From: an uncultured Eubacteriales bacterium
GTDB lineage: Bacteria > Bacillota > Clostridia > Oscillospirales > Acutalibacteraceae
Assembly (NCBI GenBank): GCA_900314795.1
Contig: OMWP01000027.1
Location: forward strand, 1 to 39,413
Direction: 5' to 3'
Length of the DNA stretch: 39,413 nt
A program made the translations under genes and the position numbers. This document shows positions 25,821 to 33,277 of this stretch, piece after piece; the first letter of the stretch is position 1, and every line of letters starts with the position of its first letter. The notes under the pieces were generated by a model, which did not search any database, had not been told where the DNA came from, and saw nothing but the letters and a program-made list of their open reading frames with translations.

Positions 25821-25975
25821 TGCCTTCCCCTTGAGGGGAAGGTGCTGAACGAAGTGAAGCGGATGAGGTGGAAGCCTTTCCGGTTCATGAATGCGTGGTT
25901 GGAGCGGCTACGTTTTCACCTCATCCGTCACCGTCAACAAGTTGTCGGCGACACCTTCCCCTCAAGGGGAAGGCA
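25821..25975. repeat. Large inverted repeat with 24-bp arms
   Basis: The 24-base arm at 25821-25844 is exactly the reverse complement of 25952-25975; each arm is itself a hairpin (CTTCCCCTT/AAGGGGAAG). Inner arms CGGATGAGGTG (25860-25870) and CACCTCATCCG (25917-25927) also pair. It looks like two double-hairpin repeats head to head, filling most of the gap between gene C and the AAA+ gene. Confidence 0.78.
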
Positions 25976-26042
25976 TGGTGTAAGCGCTCATACCTATGTA
26001 CATAATCCAAATGAAATAAACTAGCAGCAAGGAGTAGAACAT

Positions 26043-27578
26043 ATGGATACTATCTTTAAATTCTTATTTGAGTTTCTAAAGCAGTTCTTCGGCTCGATTT
26101 TTAAGGGCATTGTCGATATACTGCAGGCTTTCAACTTCAAGGCCTACTATGATATTATTCAGAATTTCACGGGACAGGGCGAGCTCGGTAAGGGCGTCGC
26201 TTGGGCGATCGCGATCGTCGCTATGCTCCTTCTTGCCGCTGTACTCGGTTTGATCATCTTCTTCATCGTGAAGGGTATCATGAAATTCACGAAGTTCAAG
26301 AAAAAGGCGAAGGACACCAACGATCTTGTCAATGAGGTCAACGCGTTGAATAAAGAAGTCATGCGCCTCAACCTCGAGAAGGATAAGATCCTCTCCATGA
26401 AGGTCTCTCAGATCGGTCTGAACCCGAACGAGATCTCCGAGCTGACCGGCGAAGAGCTGGAAGCCCTCAACAAGGAAGGCGAGGAAGAAGAGGTATCCAC
26501 CGGCCGCTTCAACAAGCTCATCACCATCGACGAAGAGTGGGCGGATTATCAGCCCGAGCCGTACGACTGGGATGTTACTCTCCCCGAGTTCGTCACCAAC
26601 TTCCGCAACTTTGCTTGCTCCAGAATGCATTATTGGTATGAGATCAAGCTGCTCCGTTGCTTTGTAGCAGGCTTCGCATCCGGTCGTTTGACGATCCTGC
26701 AAGGTATCTCCGGTACCGGTAAAACTTCACTGCCTTATGCGTTTGGTAAATATGTCTGCAACCCCGCCGTCATCGCGTCTGTCCAGCCTTCCTGGCGTGA
26801 CCGTACCGAGCTGTTCGGCTACTACAACGAATTTACCAAGAGATATAACGAGACAGAACTGCTCCGTGCGCTGTACGAAGCATCCTATAACGAAAACGTA
26901 TACGTCGTCATCCTCGATGAGATGAACATCGCCCGTGTCGAGTATTACTTCGCTGAGATGCTGTCCATCCTCGAAATGCCGGCACATGATGAGTGGATCG
27001 TCGAGATCGTTGCGGCTCCGTGGCCGGATGATCCGAAGCATCTGGATCACGGTAAGCTGACCATCCCCGATAACATCTGGTATGTCGGCACCGCGAACAA
27101 CGATGACTCCACCTTCGCTATCACCGATAAGGTTTATGACCGTGCGATGCCCATCGATATCAACACCAAGGGTAAGCCTTTCGATGCGCCCGACACACCG
27201 CCGTGTCATATCAACTATAAACATTTCACCAAGCTGCTGGAGGATGCGGTTGCCGCGAATCCCATTAGCGAGGAAAATTTGAAGAAGATCGAGATTCTCG
27301 ACGATTATGTCATCGAACACTTCCGTGTTGCTTTCGGTAACCGTGTTATGAAGCAGATCAACTCCTTCGTACCCGCGTTCGTCGGCTGCGGCGGAACAGA
27401 GATCGACGGTATCGACTATGCGCTGTGCAAGAAGGTATTCCGTAAGTTCGAGGCACTGAACATTTCTTACATCCGCGACGAGATCGACGGTCTTGTCCAG
27501 CAGCTCGATCAGCTCTTCGGACGTGAGAACATGAACGAATGTAAAGAGTATGTCCGCATGCTCCAGAAGATGACCTGA
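26043..27578 (+). CDS. Membrane-anchored McrB/MoxR-like AAA+ ATPase
   Basis: A 511-residue protein. Residues 1-45 form amphipathic helices, 52-78 a membrane helix, 88-150 a charged linker likely coiled. The AAA+ core runs from ~195: Walker A GISGTGKTSL (221-230, K227), McrB-like SWRDRTELFGYY (250-261), Walker B VVILDEMN followed by IARVEYYFAEML (288-306, D292/E293), sensor 1 GTANNDDST (349-357), arginine finger candidate R367 and sensor 2-like FGNR (431-434). The Walker B context DEMNIARVEYYF is characteristic of McrB-type ATPases, but the GTP-specific MNxxDRS element reads ANNDDST, so ATP is more likely than GTP. AAGGAG lies before the ATG. It precedes a DUF2357-like coiled-coil gene, the usual partner type of McrB. 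Confidence 0.85.
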   Translation: MDTIFKFLFEFLKQFFGSIFKGIVDILQAFNFKAYYDIIQNFTGQGELGKGVAWAIAIVAMLLLAAVLGLIIFFIVKGIMKFTKFKKKAKDTNDLVNEVNALNKEVMRLNLEKDKILSMKVSQIGLNPNEISELTGEELEALNKEGEEEEVSTGRFNKLITIDEEWADYQPEPYDWDVTLPEFVTNFRNFACSRMHYWYEIKLLRCFVAGFASGRLTILQGISGTGKTSLPYAFGKYVCNPAVIASVQPSWRDRTELFGYYNEFTKRYNETELLRALYEASYNENVYVVILDEMNIARVEYYFAEMLSILEMPAHDEWIVEIVAAPWPDDPKHLDHGKLTIPDNIWYVGTANNDDSTFAITDKVYDRAMPIDINTKGKPFDAPDTPPCHINYKHFTKLLEDAVAANPISEENLKKIEILDDYVIEHFRVAFGNRVMKQINSFVPAFVGCGGTEIDGIDYALCKKVFRKFEALNISYIRDEIDGLVQQLDQLFGRENMNECKEYVRMLQKMT

Positions 27579-27587
27579 TAATACAAT

Positions 27588-27636
27588 AAGGCTCCCTTTG
27601 GTAAAGGGAGCTGTCACCGAATGGTGACTGAGGGAT
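27588..27636 (+). repeat. Double-hairpin repeat between AAA+ and coiled-coil genes
   Basis: GCTCCCTTT/AAAGGGAGC then GTCACC/GGTGAC and TGAGGGA. It begins nine bases after the AAA+ gene stop, so it would lie in the intercistronic RNA if the two genes are cotranscribed. Confidence 0.72.
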
Positions 27637-27651
27637 TGTACAAATGAACGA

Positions 27652-27668
27652 GTGTGACATAGTCACAC
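27652..27668. promoter_or_regulatory. Perfect small palindrome upstream of the coiled-coil gene
   Basis: GTGTGAC-ATA-GTCACAC, a 7-bp perfect inverted repeat with a 3-base centre, 46 bases before the start codon. It could be an operator or a small hairpin; no regulator is known. Confidence 0.35.
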
Positions 27669-27713
27669 AAGATACAATATCTAATCCGACCCTGACATAA
27701 AGGAGTGAGACCC

Positions 27714-30134
27714 ATGATTGATTATAGCAGATACTACAGAGTATATGCCGAAATGAAAGACACCCTTGACGGTGACTATGCGCGCGAGTATCTGACTTCT
27801 GCTTTGGCGGACGCCGATAAAGGCAATGATGAGCTCTCCGGTAACGCGTACAACCGTGTTATCGACATGGAATGGGTCGAGATGATCGAGGGCAAGCTGC
27901 CCTATATCGAGAAAGCGATCGACGAACAGCGAAAATTCATTGAAGAGTATAAAGAAGTCGACCGTATCGATAAGGTTAAACAGGTCGGCAAGGACGCTGT
28001 TCAACATCTGACGCAGCACGCGAATCTGATCATGGCGATTGAGGATGACGGCAGCGTTATCCCCGAAAGATTGTTGAACACGCATCGTGAGGATAGCTTT
28101 GCAACCTATGAGAATCGCTTTCTTCATACGCTGATTTTCAGGACGATCGCATTTGTCGAACAGCGCTTCCGTGCGCTGCAGGATGCACCGAACGATTCAT
28201 CCAGTAAGATGAATATGGAGCGTGAGATTCGTGTCGGACACGAGGTTTTCGGTTTTCAATTAGAGCACCATGCCGAAAAGCATGAGCGTGATAAGGTTGA
28301 CAGAGATGAAGACCTTTCCAGTCTGACTGACTATGAGCGTATTGAGCGTATTCGTATGAAGCTTGATGACTTTGCCGGAACAGAGTTGATCAAATCGCTC
28401 AAAGGCTGTATTGCGGTAAAATCGCCGATCAATAAGACCAACTGTATCAAGCAGGATCCTGCTTTCAAGCAGTGCTATGACCTGTGGGTCTTTATTGAGG
28501 GTTACCGTAAGACCGGCTATGTATTAGAGAAAAACGTCTTTGAAGGTCAGATGCCTGAGGACGTTCAGAAAGATATGTACGACGTGATGGCGTTCCAGCA
28601 TTTCGTCGCTACCATCAACACCAACTCCGCTCTCCGCGAGAAGCTCCATGCTGAGTATATCGCTGAGAATGAGCGCCGCGCCGCCGAGGCTAATAAGCCC
28701 GAAGAGGAAATGGCGCGTTATATCGAGGATAAGATCTATGAGGCGCGTCGTGAAGAAATGGCGTTACGACTCAAAGAGGTTCGTGAGCGTGAGGTCATTA
28801 TTTCTAAATTGACCGCCGAACTCGAACAAGCGAAAGAACAGATCCGTATCCGCGATATCAAGATCAAAGAACTCGAATCCGTTATTGCCGCTTTGAAGAA
28901 AGAGCTTGAGAATCTCCGCGAAGAGCTGCGCAAAGCGCAGGTTCGCATCATGGATCTCGAGAAAGAGGTCGAAGAGCTCAAGGCGCATATTGCAGAGCTC
29001 GAGGCAAAGATCGCCGAGCTCGAAGCTACCATCCGCGAGTTAGAGGCTCAGATCGCTGCTCATCTTGCGACGATTGCCGCTTTGGAGGGCACGATCGCAG
29101 AACTGCAGGCTCATATCGAGAAGCTGAATGCTGAGATCGCCGGACTCAAGGCGCAGATCGAAGAGCTCAACGGCGTCATCGCCGAGCAAAAGCAGACCAT
29201 CGCCGAGCGTGACGCGACGATCACTGAGCAACAGGGCGAGATCGGCAAGCTGAATACACAGGTTGGCACCCTGACCAACACGATCGGCAATCTGAGCGCT
29301 GAGAATTCCGAGCTCAAAACGACGATCGAGGACAATAATCGCACGATCGCCGAACAGGCTGACGATATTGCCGCTAAGGCAGCTTCTTTATCCGCCGCGA
29401 ATGACGCGAATGAAAAGCTGACCGGCAAGTATAACAATCTGAAAAGTGACTACGACGCGGCTGTTGAGAAGTATTCGAACTATCAGCGTGAGATGGATGA
29501 CCTGAACCGCGTGATCGATGAAGGAAATGGCGAGAAGAAAGAGCTCGAGCATCAGATTCGTGTTCACCTCAATACGATTTCTGCAAAGAACGCGATCATC
29601 GCTACATTGAACGATGAAAAGTCCGCGCTGAGTGAGCGCATCGGCGGCGTAGACGCTGTCGAACAGCAGGCGAAGCGTGATATTATGGCGGCGCGTGAAC
29701 AGGTTTCCGAGATCGAGACCAAGAATGTTGCGCTCAATAACTCTCTGCGTACACAGATCGCCGCGATGAAGTTCCGCGATGATCAGATTGCAGAATTGCA
29801 GGCGCAGCTCGAGACCGCTGAGCTGACCAAGCAGGCTGAGATCAAAGCGATCCGCGAGAAGTATGAGAAGCAGATCGCTGACATCCAATCACAGTACGAG
29901 GTCAAGATCGATACCCTCGAGAACGAAAAGGTCGCCGCGTGCACCTTCTCCGATGACCAGAAATACACCATCCGCCTCAACGCCGAGAAGAAAGCGATCC
30001 AGAAGGATTATGACGTCAAGCTCGCCGACGCTACCAAAAAGGCAAAGAAGTTTGTCAAAAAAGCGCGCGTGCTCGTTGACGATAAGCCTGAGGCGCTTCT
30101 CAATCTTCCCGAAGCAAAGAATTATTATAAGTAA
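27714..30134 (+). CDS. DUF2357-like protein with long coiled coil
   Basis: An 806-residue soluble protein. Residues 1-~315 resemble the DUF2357 region of McrC-partner-type proteins: IPERLLNTHREDSFATYENRF (115-135), then TNCIKQDPAFKQCYDLWVFIE (242-262). From 363 to 558 there are 28 consecutive heptads without a stutter, mostly Ile at position a and Leu at d (for example IAELEAK, IAELEAT, IRELEAQ), followed by less regular coil to ~760 and a Lys-rich end. At 0.15 nm per residue the regular part alone would be about 29 nm long. No PD-(D/E)xK nuclease motif is seen, so it is not an ordinary McrC. AAAGGAG is eight bases before the ATG; the GTG at 27705 overlaps that site and is rejected. It heads a close-packed run of secreted-protein genes. 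Confidence 0.78.
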   Translation: MIDYSRYYRVYAEMKDTLDGDYAREYLTSALADADKGNDELSGNAYNRVIDMEWVEMIEGKLPYIEKAIDEQRKFIEEYKEVDRIDKVKQVGKDAVQHLTQHANLIMAIEDDGSVIPERLLNTHREDSFATYENRFLHTLIFRTIAFVEQRFRALQDAPNDSSSKMNMEREIRVGHEVFGFQLEHHAEKHERDKVDRDEDLSSLTDYERIERIRMKLDDFAGTELIKSLKGCIAVKSPINKTNCIKQDPAFKQCYDLWVFIEGYRKTGYVLEKNVFEGQMPEDVQKDMYDVMAFQHFVATINTNSALREKLHAEYIAENERRAAEANKPEEEMARYIEDKIYEARREEMALRLKEVREREVIISKLTAELEQAKEQIRIRDIKIKELESVIAALKKELENLREELRKAQVRIMDLEKEVEELKAHIAELEAKIAELEATIRELEAQIAAHLATIAALEGTIAELQAHIEKLNAEIAGLKAQIEELNGVIAEQKQTIAERDATITEQQGEIGKLNTQVGTLTNTIGNLSAENSELKTTIEDNNRTIAEQADDIAAKAASLSAANDANEKLTGKYNNLKSDYDAAVEKYSNYQREMDDLNRVIDEGNGEKKELEHQIRVHLNTISAKNAIIATLNDEKSALSERIGGVDAVEQQAKRDIMAAREQVSEIETKNVALNNSLRTQIAAMKFRDDQIAELQAQLETAELTKQAEIKAIREKYEKQIADIQSQYEVKIDTLENEKVAACTFSDDQKYTIRLNAEKKAIQKDYDVKLADATKKAKKFVKKARVLVDDKPEALLNLPEAKNYYK

Positions 30135-30195
30135 GTAACTAATAACCGCATACTCATCCGTTAGTACAGCAAGTTCGCAGATACAGAGGTTTGCA

Positions 30196-31338
30196 ATGAA
30201 AAAGAGCGATGAACTGAGGGTAAGAACTCGGAAAATGATTGCTAAAAATTTAATAGTTTTAGTAGCGCTCGCCGTTGTTGCATTCGTCGGTGCTTATTCG
30301 TGGTTCTCCAAGACCACTACGGCATCTGCGCAAGGTATCAATGCCAGCACGAAGATGAATGATAAGCTGGAGTTTTACATCATGCCGCCGTCTGACACTG
30401 ACCAGTATAATGCGATCAAAAAAAGATTTGTGGATAATGCCGCTTGGAATGCGGAACATTCCTCCGAGACCCCAAGGCGTACCGATTGGCATCATGGGGA
30501 GTTGAACTTTGATTTCTCCGACCAGGAGTTCAAATTTATGGACGGTTTGTTTATGTCTGAGGTCACCGGCGATGGGGTTTCTTTCAATATCCCGAAGCTG
30601 ATGCAGTACGATAATGTGGCGTATATCGATAAGACTCAGGCGTTTGAGAAAGCGACCCCCAACGATAACTACATGTCGTTTGATCTGTATATCCGCAGCA
30701 AAAACAATTATTCCATTGCTTTGATGAATGATTCCTCGATTGAGCCGGTTAACTCTAATAGCATTTCCGGTCAACATGATTACACAGGTGATGCTGCAGA
30801 GGCGAACATGAAGCCCGGCGCGATCGGCGCGGTCAGGATGTCGATCTTGAACTGTGAAGCGAATAATGAGCGCGAGCTTCTCTGGATCCCTGCTCCTAAT
30901 GTCTGGTACAACGGTCTTACCGATCATCTTTATACCGGGCTTACTGCGAATAGTTCCGGTGACTACAGCTTTTCCGGTAAGGGCAGCGCTTATTATGACG
31001 AGAACGACGCCACTAATAAGTTAAAGCTGACTAACGAAGGCACCACCACCCATGCTTTTTACAGCGCCAATAATGCAAATCGTACCACATGGGCAAACGG
31101 TTCCAATAAAGTAAAAGCCAGCACAGCCGGCAATTATCAGCTCGGTTCCGACAACACAGACGATATTGTTGTATTAACCTTACAGAATCAAGATAATGAT
31201 TATCGTTACGGTCGTATTCGTGTCAACCTCTGGATCGAAGGCGAGGATTCCGAAGCGAGATTACGATTGGTCAACGGTAAGTTCAATATGTCGTTGCGTT
31301 TTGATATCAAAGAAACTGCTACAGAACCCGGTTCATAA
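30196..31338 (+). CDS. SipW-cognate-like secreted protein D
   Basis: A 380-residue protein with a basic N-terminus, a hydrophobic run 18-34 and GAYSWFS (32-38), a variant of the AWF signal. The exterior is beta-rich with many Asn, Ser and aromatic residues. A PVNSNS-type region lies near residue 190 and NLWIEGEDSEARLRLVNGKF near the C-terminus, which matches the C-terminal motif of proteins A and C except that the cysteine is replaced. It follows the coiled-coil gene by 61 bases and precedes protein E by 44 bases with AGAGG before its ATG, so it is in one operon with them. Likely a surface protein matured by one of the local signal peptidases. Confidence 0.72.
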   Translation: MKKSDELRVRTRKMIAKNLIVLVALAVVAFVGAYSWFSKTTTASAQGINASTKMNDKLEFYIMPPSDTDQYNAIKKRFVDNAAWNAEHSSETPRRTDWHHGELNFDFSDQEFKFMDGLFMSEVTGDGVSFNIPKLMQYDNVAYIDKTQAFEKATPNDNYMSFDLYIRSKNNYSIALMNDSSIEPVNSNSISGQHDYTGDAAEANMKPGAIGAVRMSILNCEANNERELLWIPAPNVWYNGLTDHLYTGLTANSSGDYSFSGKGSAYYDENDATNKLKLTNEGTTTHAFYSANNANRTTWANGSNKVKASTAGNYQLGSDNTDDIVVLTLQNQDNDYRYGRIRVNLWIEGEDSEARLRLVNGKFNMSLRFDIKETATEPGS

Positions 31339-31382
31339 CCCATATATTAACAATTATAAACTACCGGTAAAGGAGGTGAAAC

Positions 31383-33170
31383 ATGATGAAAGCGAAGACA
31401 ATTCTAAAAGCGCTGGGTACCATGGCAAGACAGCGCCATTTCTTCGGAAAAGGTCTTATCAAATCATATGTTTCACTGCTCCTTGTTTTGATACTCGGCG
31501 TTTCATCCACTATGGCATGGTTCTCTGAGCGTGAAGCGGCTCATCTCAGAGCTAATAATCTCGAGTTCCAGTCCGCCTCTTCACTGCGTATCAATAAAGA
31601 TAAATACAGCGCGAATAAAATCACCATCCCCGCGTTTACTCTCGATGAAGCGTCCAGCTTAGACGGCAGAAATATCTATTTCCCTGTCGGCGAGTCGTTC
31701 ACCTCTGATACGGCTGAGATGTTCTTCCGCGAGGGCAACAAAGGCGATGAGAATGTTCATTATGTCTACAAGGACTTTGAGCTCAAGGGTACCTCCGGTA
31801 ACACTCCCGTCTATATCAAGAGCTATAAGATCCAGGTCGGCGACGATATTTATGAGGATGAACTGAAGGTCGAAGACGACGCGCAAGGAAAACCGAATAA
31901 ACAGGTCAAACCTCCGGATCATTGTCCTGTCAGATTGGCGTTTATCGCCGATAGCGGCGTCAAGCCTGTTGTTATTGATCCCTCCGCACAGGTTGACAAA
32001 TATGTCGATAATTCCCCCGGCGTAGTTTCACTGGTCGATGATAACGGTAATCCTACGCTCGAACCGTCTTATCCTAACTATAACTGGAACTCTTTTTCCA
32101 CCTATTATTACGAGCACACTCCGCTGTTCATTATCCCCGGCGGACAGAAACTGAATGTTACTCTGGTCGTATGGCTTGAGGGTTCTTTAGAGGATCTTGA
32201 TCCCTATAAGGATAAACAGATCAAGGTCGATATCGATATCGAGAGTAACTTCGCCGCGATGGACACCATCAAGTTTGTCGACGCGTCAGTTGGTGATAAT
32301 GACTCCAGTGCTTCGGCTCGCTATTGGGTTAGCGATAAAGACGGGCAGGGTTATCCCATTATTCTTGCTTGCTCTTATGAAGACCCTTATTCAGAAGAAA
32401 ATCCCAAGCGTTGGAAGACTGTCATCATGAGACAGACCAAACAGGGTCAAAAGGGCGTCACCGGTGGCGAGTGGGAATGTGAGATTCCTAAGAAAGCTAC
32501 CACAAACATCTCTTTCTATCGTTTGACCAGCCAAAACGGATCGTCCCAGGCTACCATCTATAACGCTTGGTATACGCGCTCCGGCATTATGGGAATGATC
32601 AATAGCAGTATCAATAATTCTACATGGCTGACAAACGGTAATTTACAAGAAAGCAGAACATTCTTCGATGCTTCCACCAATACAAATGATAACGCATTAG
32701 TATATACCGCGATCCACGGTAACGGATATAGTACCACAAGCGATGAAAGTCAGCGCCTGTCTCCCTGCGTCGGTTACTGGAACTTTACCGCAGGCTCCGG
32801 CAGCAGCTCCGGCGGCGGACAGTCCTCCGGCGGTGGCGGCGGCAGTTCTGTAACGAATTGTAACTTGAAAGTGATTGCGAGAATTCCGGACGGCAAGAGT
32901 TGGGTTTCTTCTACCGATACGCTCGGATTTGAGACCGATGCCGGTAACAGCTACTACTTTACCGATAACTGGACAGATAGCGGTAAAGCAAATGAACTCA
33001 CGGCGTCTTTGCCTGTCGGTGAGAAGATCGTCCGCTTCTGTAAGAAGAACAGCTCCGGCACGAATTACTATCCGTTCAGTGGCGGCACTCAGACCTTTAC
33101 AGTGCCGAATTCAAACGATTGGACGGTAACGTACGAACTGACCAACAGTGATTATTGGGGTCATAATTAA
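31383..33170 (+). CDS. SipW-cognate-like multidomain surface protein E
   Basis: A 595-residue protein with a long basic N-terminus, a hydrophobic run ~29-43 and STMAWFSE (42-49). Residues ~50-290 form a camelysin/TasA-like domain with the motif VVWLEGSLEDLDPYKD. Residues ~295-470 (from KFVDASVGDNDSSASARYW to VYTAIHGNGYST) look like a starch-binding-module-26-type fold or relative. A Gly/Ser linker at ~473-491 leads to a ~100-residue C-terminal domain starting TNCNLKVIARIPDG, which I do not recognise. A perfect AAAGGAGGTGA ribosome binding site stands six bases upstream. Probably a cell-surface adhesin or a fibre-associated protein; carbohydrate binding is a guess. Confidence 0.72.
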   Translation: MMKAKTILKALGTMARQRHFFGKGLIKSYVSLLLVLILGVSSTMAWFSEREAAHLRANNLEFQSASSLRINKDKYSANKITIPAFTLDEASSLDGRNIYFPVGESFTSDTAEMFFREGNKGDENVHYVYKDFELKGTSGNTPVYIKSYKIQVGDDIYEDELKVEDDAQGKPNKQVKPPDHCPVRLAFIADSGVKPVVIDPSAQVDKYVDNSPGVVSLVDDNGNPTLEPSYPNYNWNSFSTYYYEHTPLFIIPGGQKLNVTLVVWLEGSLEDLDPYKDKQIKVDIDIESNFAAMDTIKFVDASVGDNDSSASARYWVSDKDGQGYPIILACSYEDPYSEENPKRWKTVIMRQTKQGQKGVTGGEWECEIPKKATTNISFYRLTSQNGSSQATIYNAWYTRSGIMGMINSSINNSTWLTNGNLQESRTFFDASTNTNDNALVYTAIHGNGYSTTSDESQRLSPCVGYWNFTAGSGSSSGGGQSSGGGGGSSVTNCNLKVIARIPDGKSWVSSTDTLGFETDAGNSYYFTDNWTDSGKANELTASLPVGEKIVRFCKKNSSGTNYYPFSGGTQTFTVPNSNDWTVTYELTNSDYWGHN

Positions 33171-33192
33171 CAGATGATTTCCGTAGTACGTA

Positions 33193-33213
33193 GCCTCCCT
33201 TTTTTGGGGAGGC
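33193..33213 (+). repeat. Truncated double-hairpin repeat between proteins E and F
   Basis: GCCTCCC/GGGAGGC hairpin with a T-rich loop followed by GGCACGC, the start of the second hairpin of the family. Only the first hairpin is complete. Confidence 0.5.
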
Positions 33214-33277
33214 GGCACGCGGTATATCATGGCCTAATAACCTTGACAAAAAATGATAGATTATGGAGGTGATACAA

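Noticed and set aside
26043-30134. Ordinary McrBC-type restriction system
   Set aside because: No PD-(D/E)xK nuclease motif in the second protein, no DNA-binding N-terminus in the ATPase (a membrane helix instead), and the neighbours are surface proteins. It remains the main alternative to an assembly role.
33243-33270. TTGACA promoter before protein F
   Set aside because: The position 17 bases downstream falls on the ribosome binding site and has no -10 likeness.
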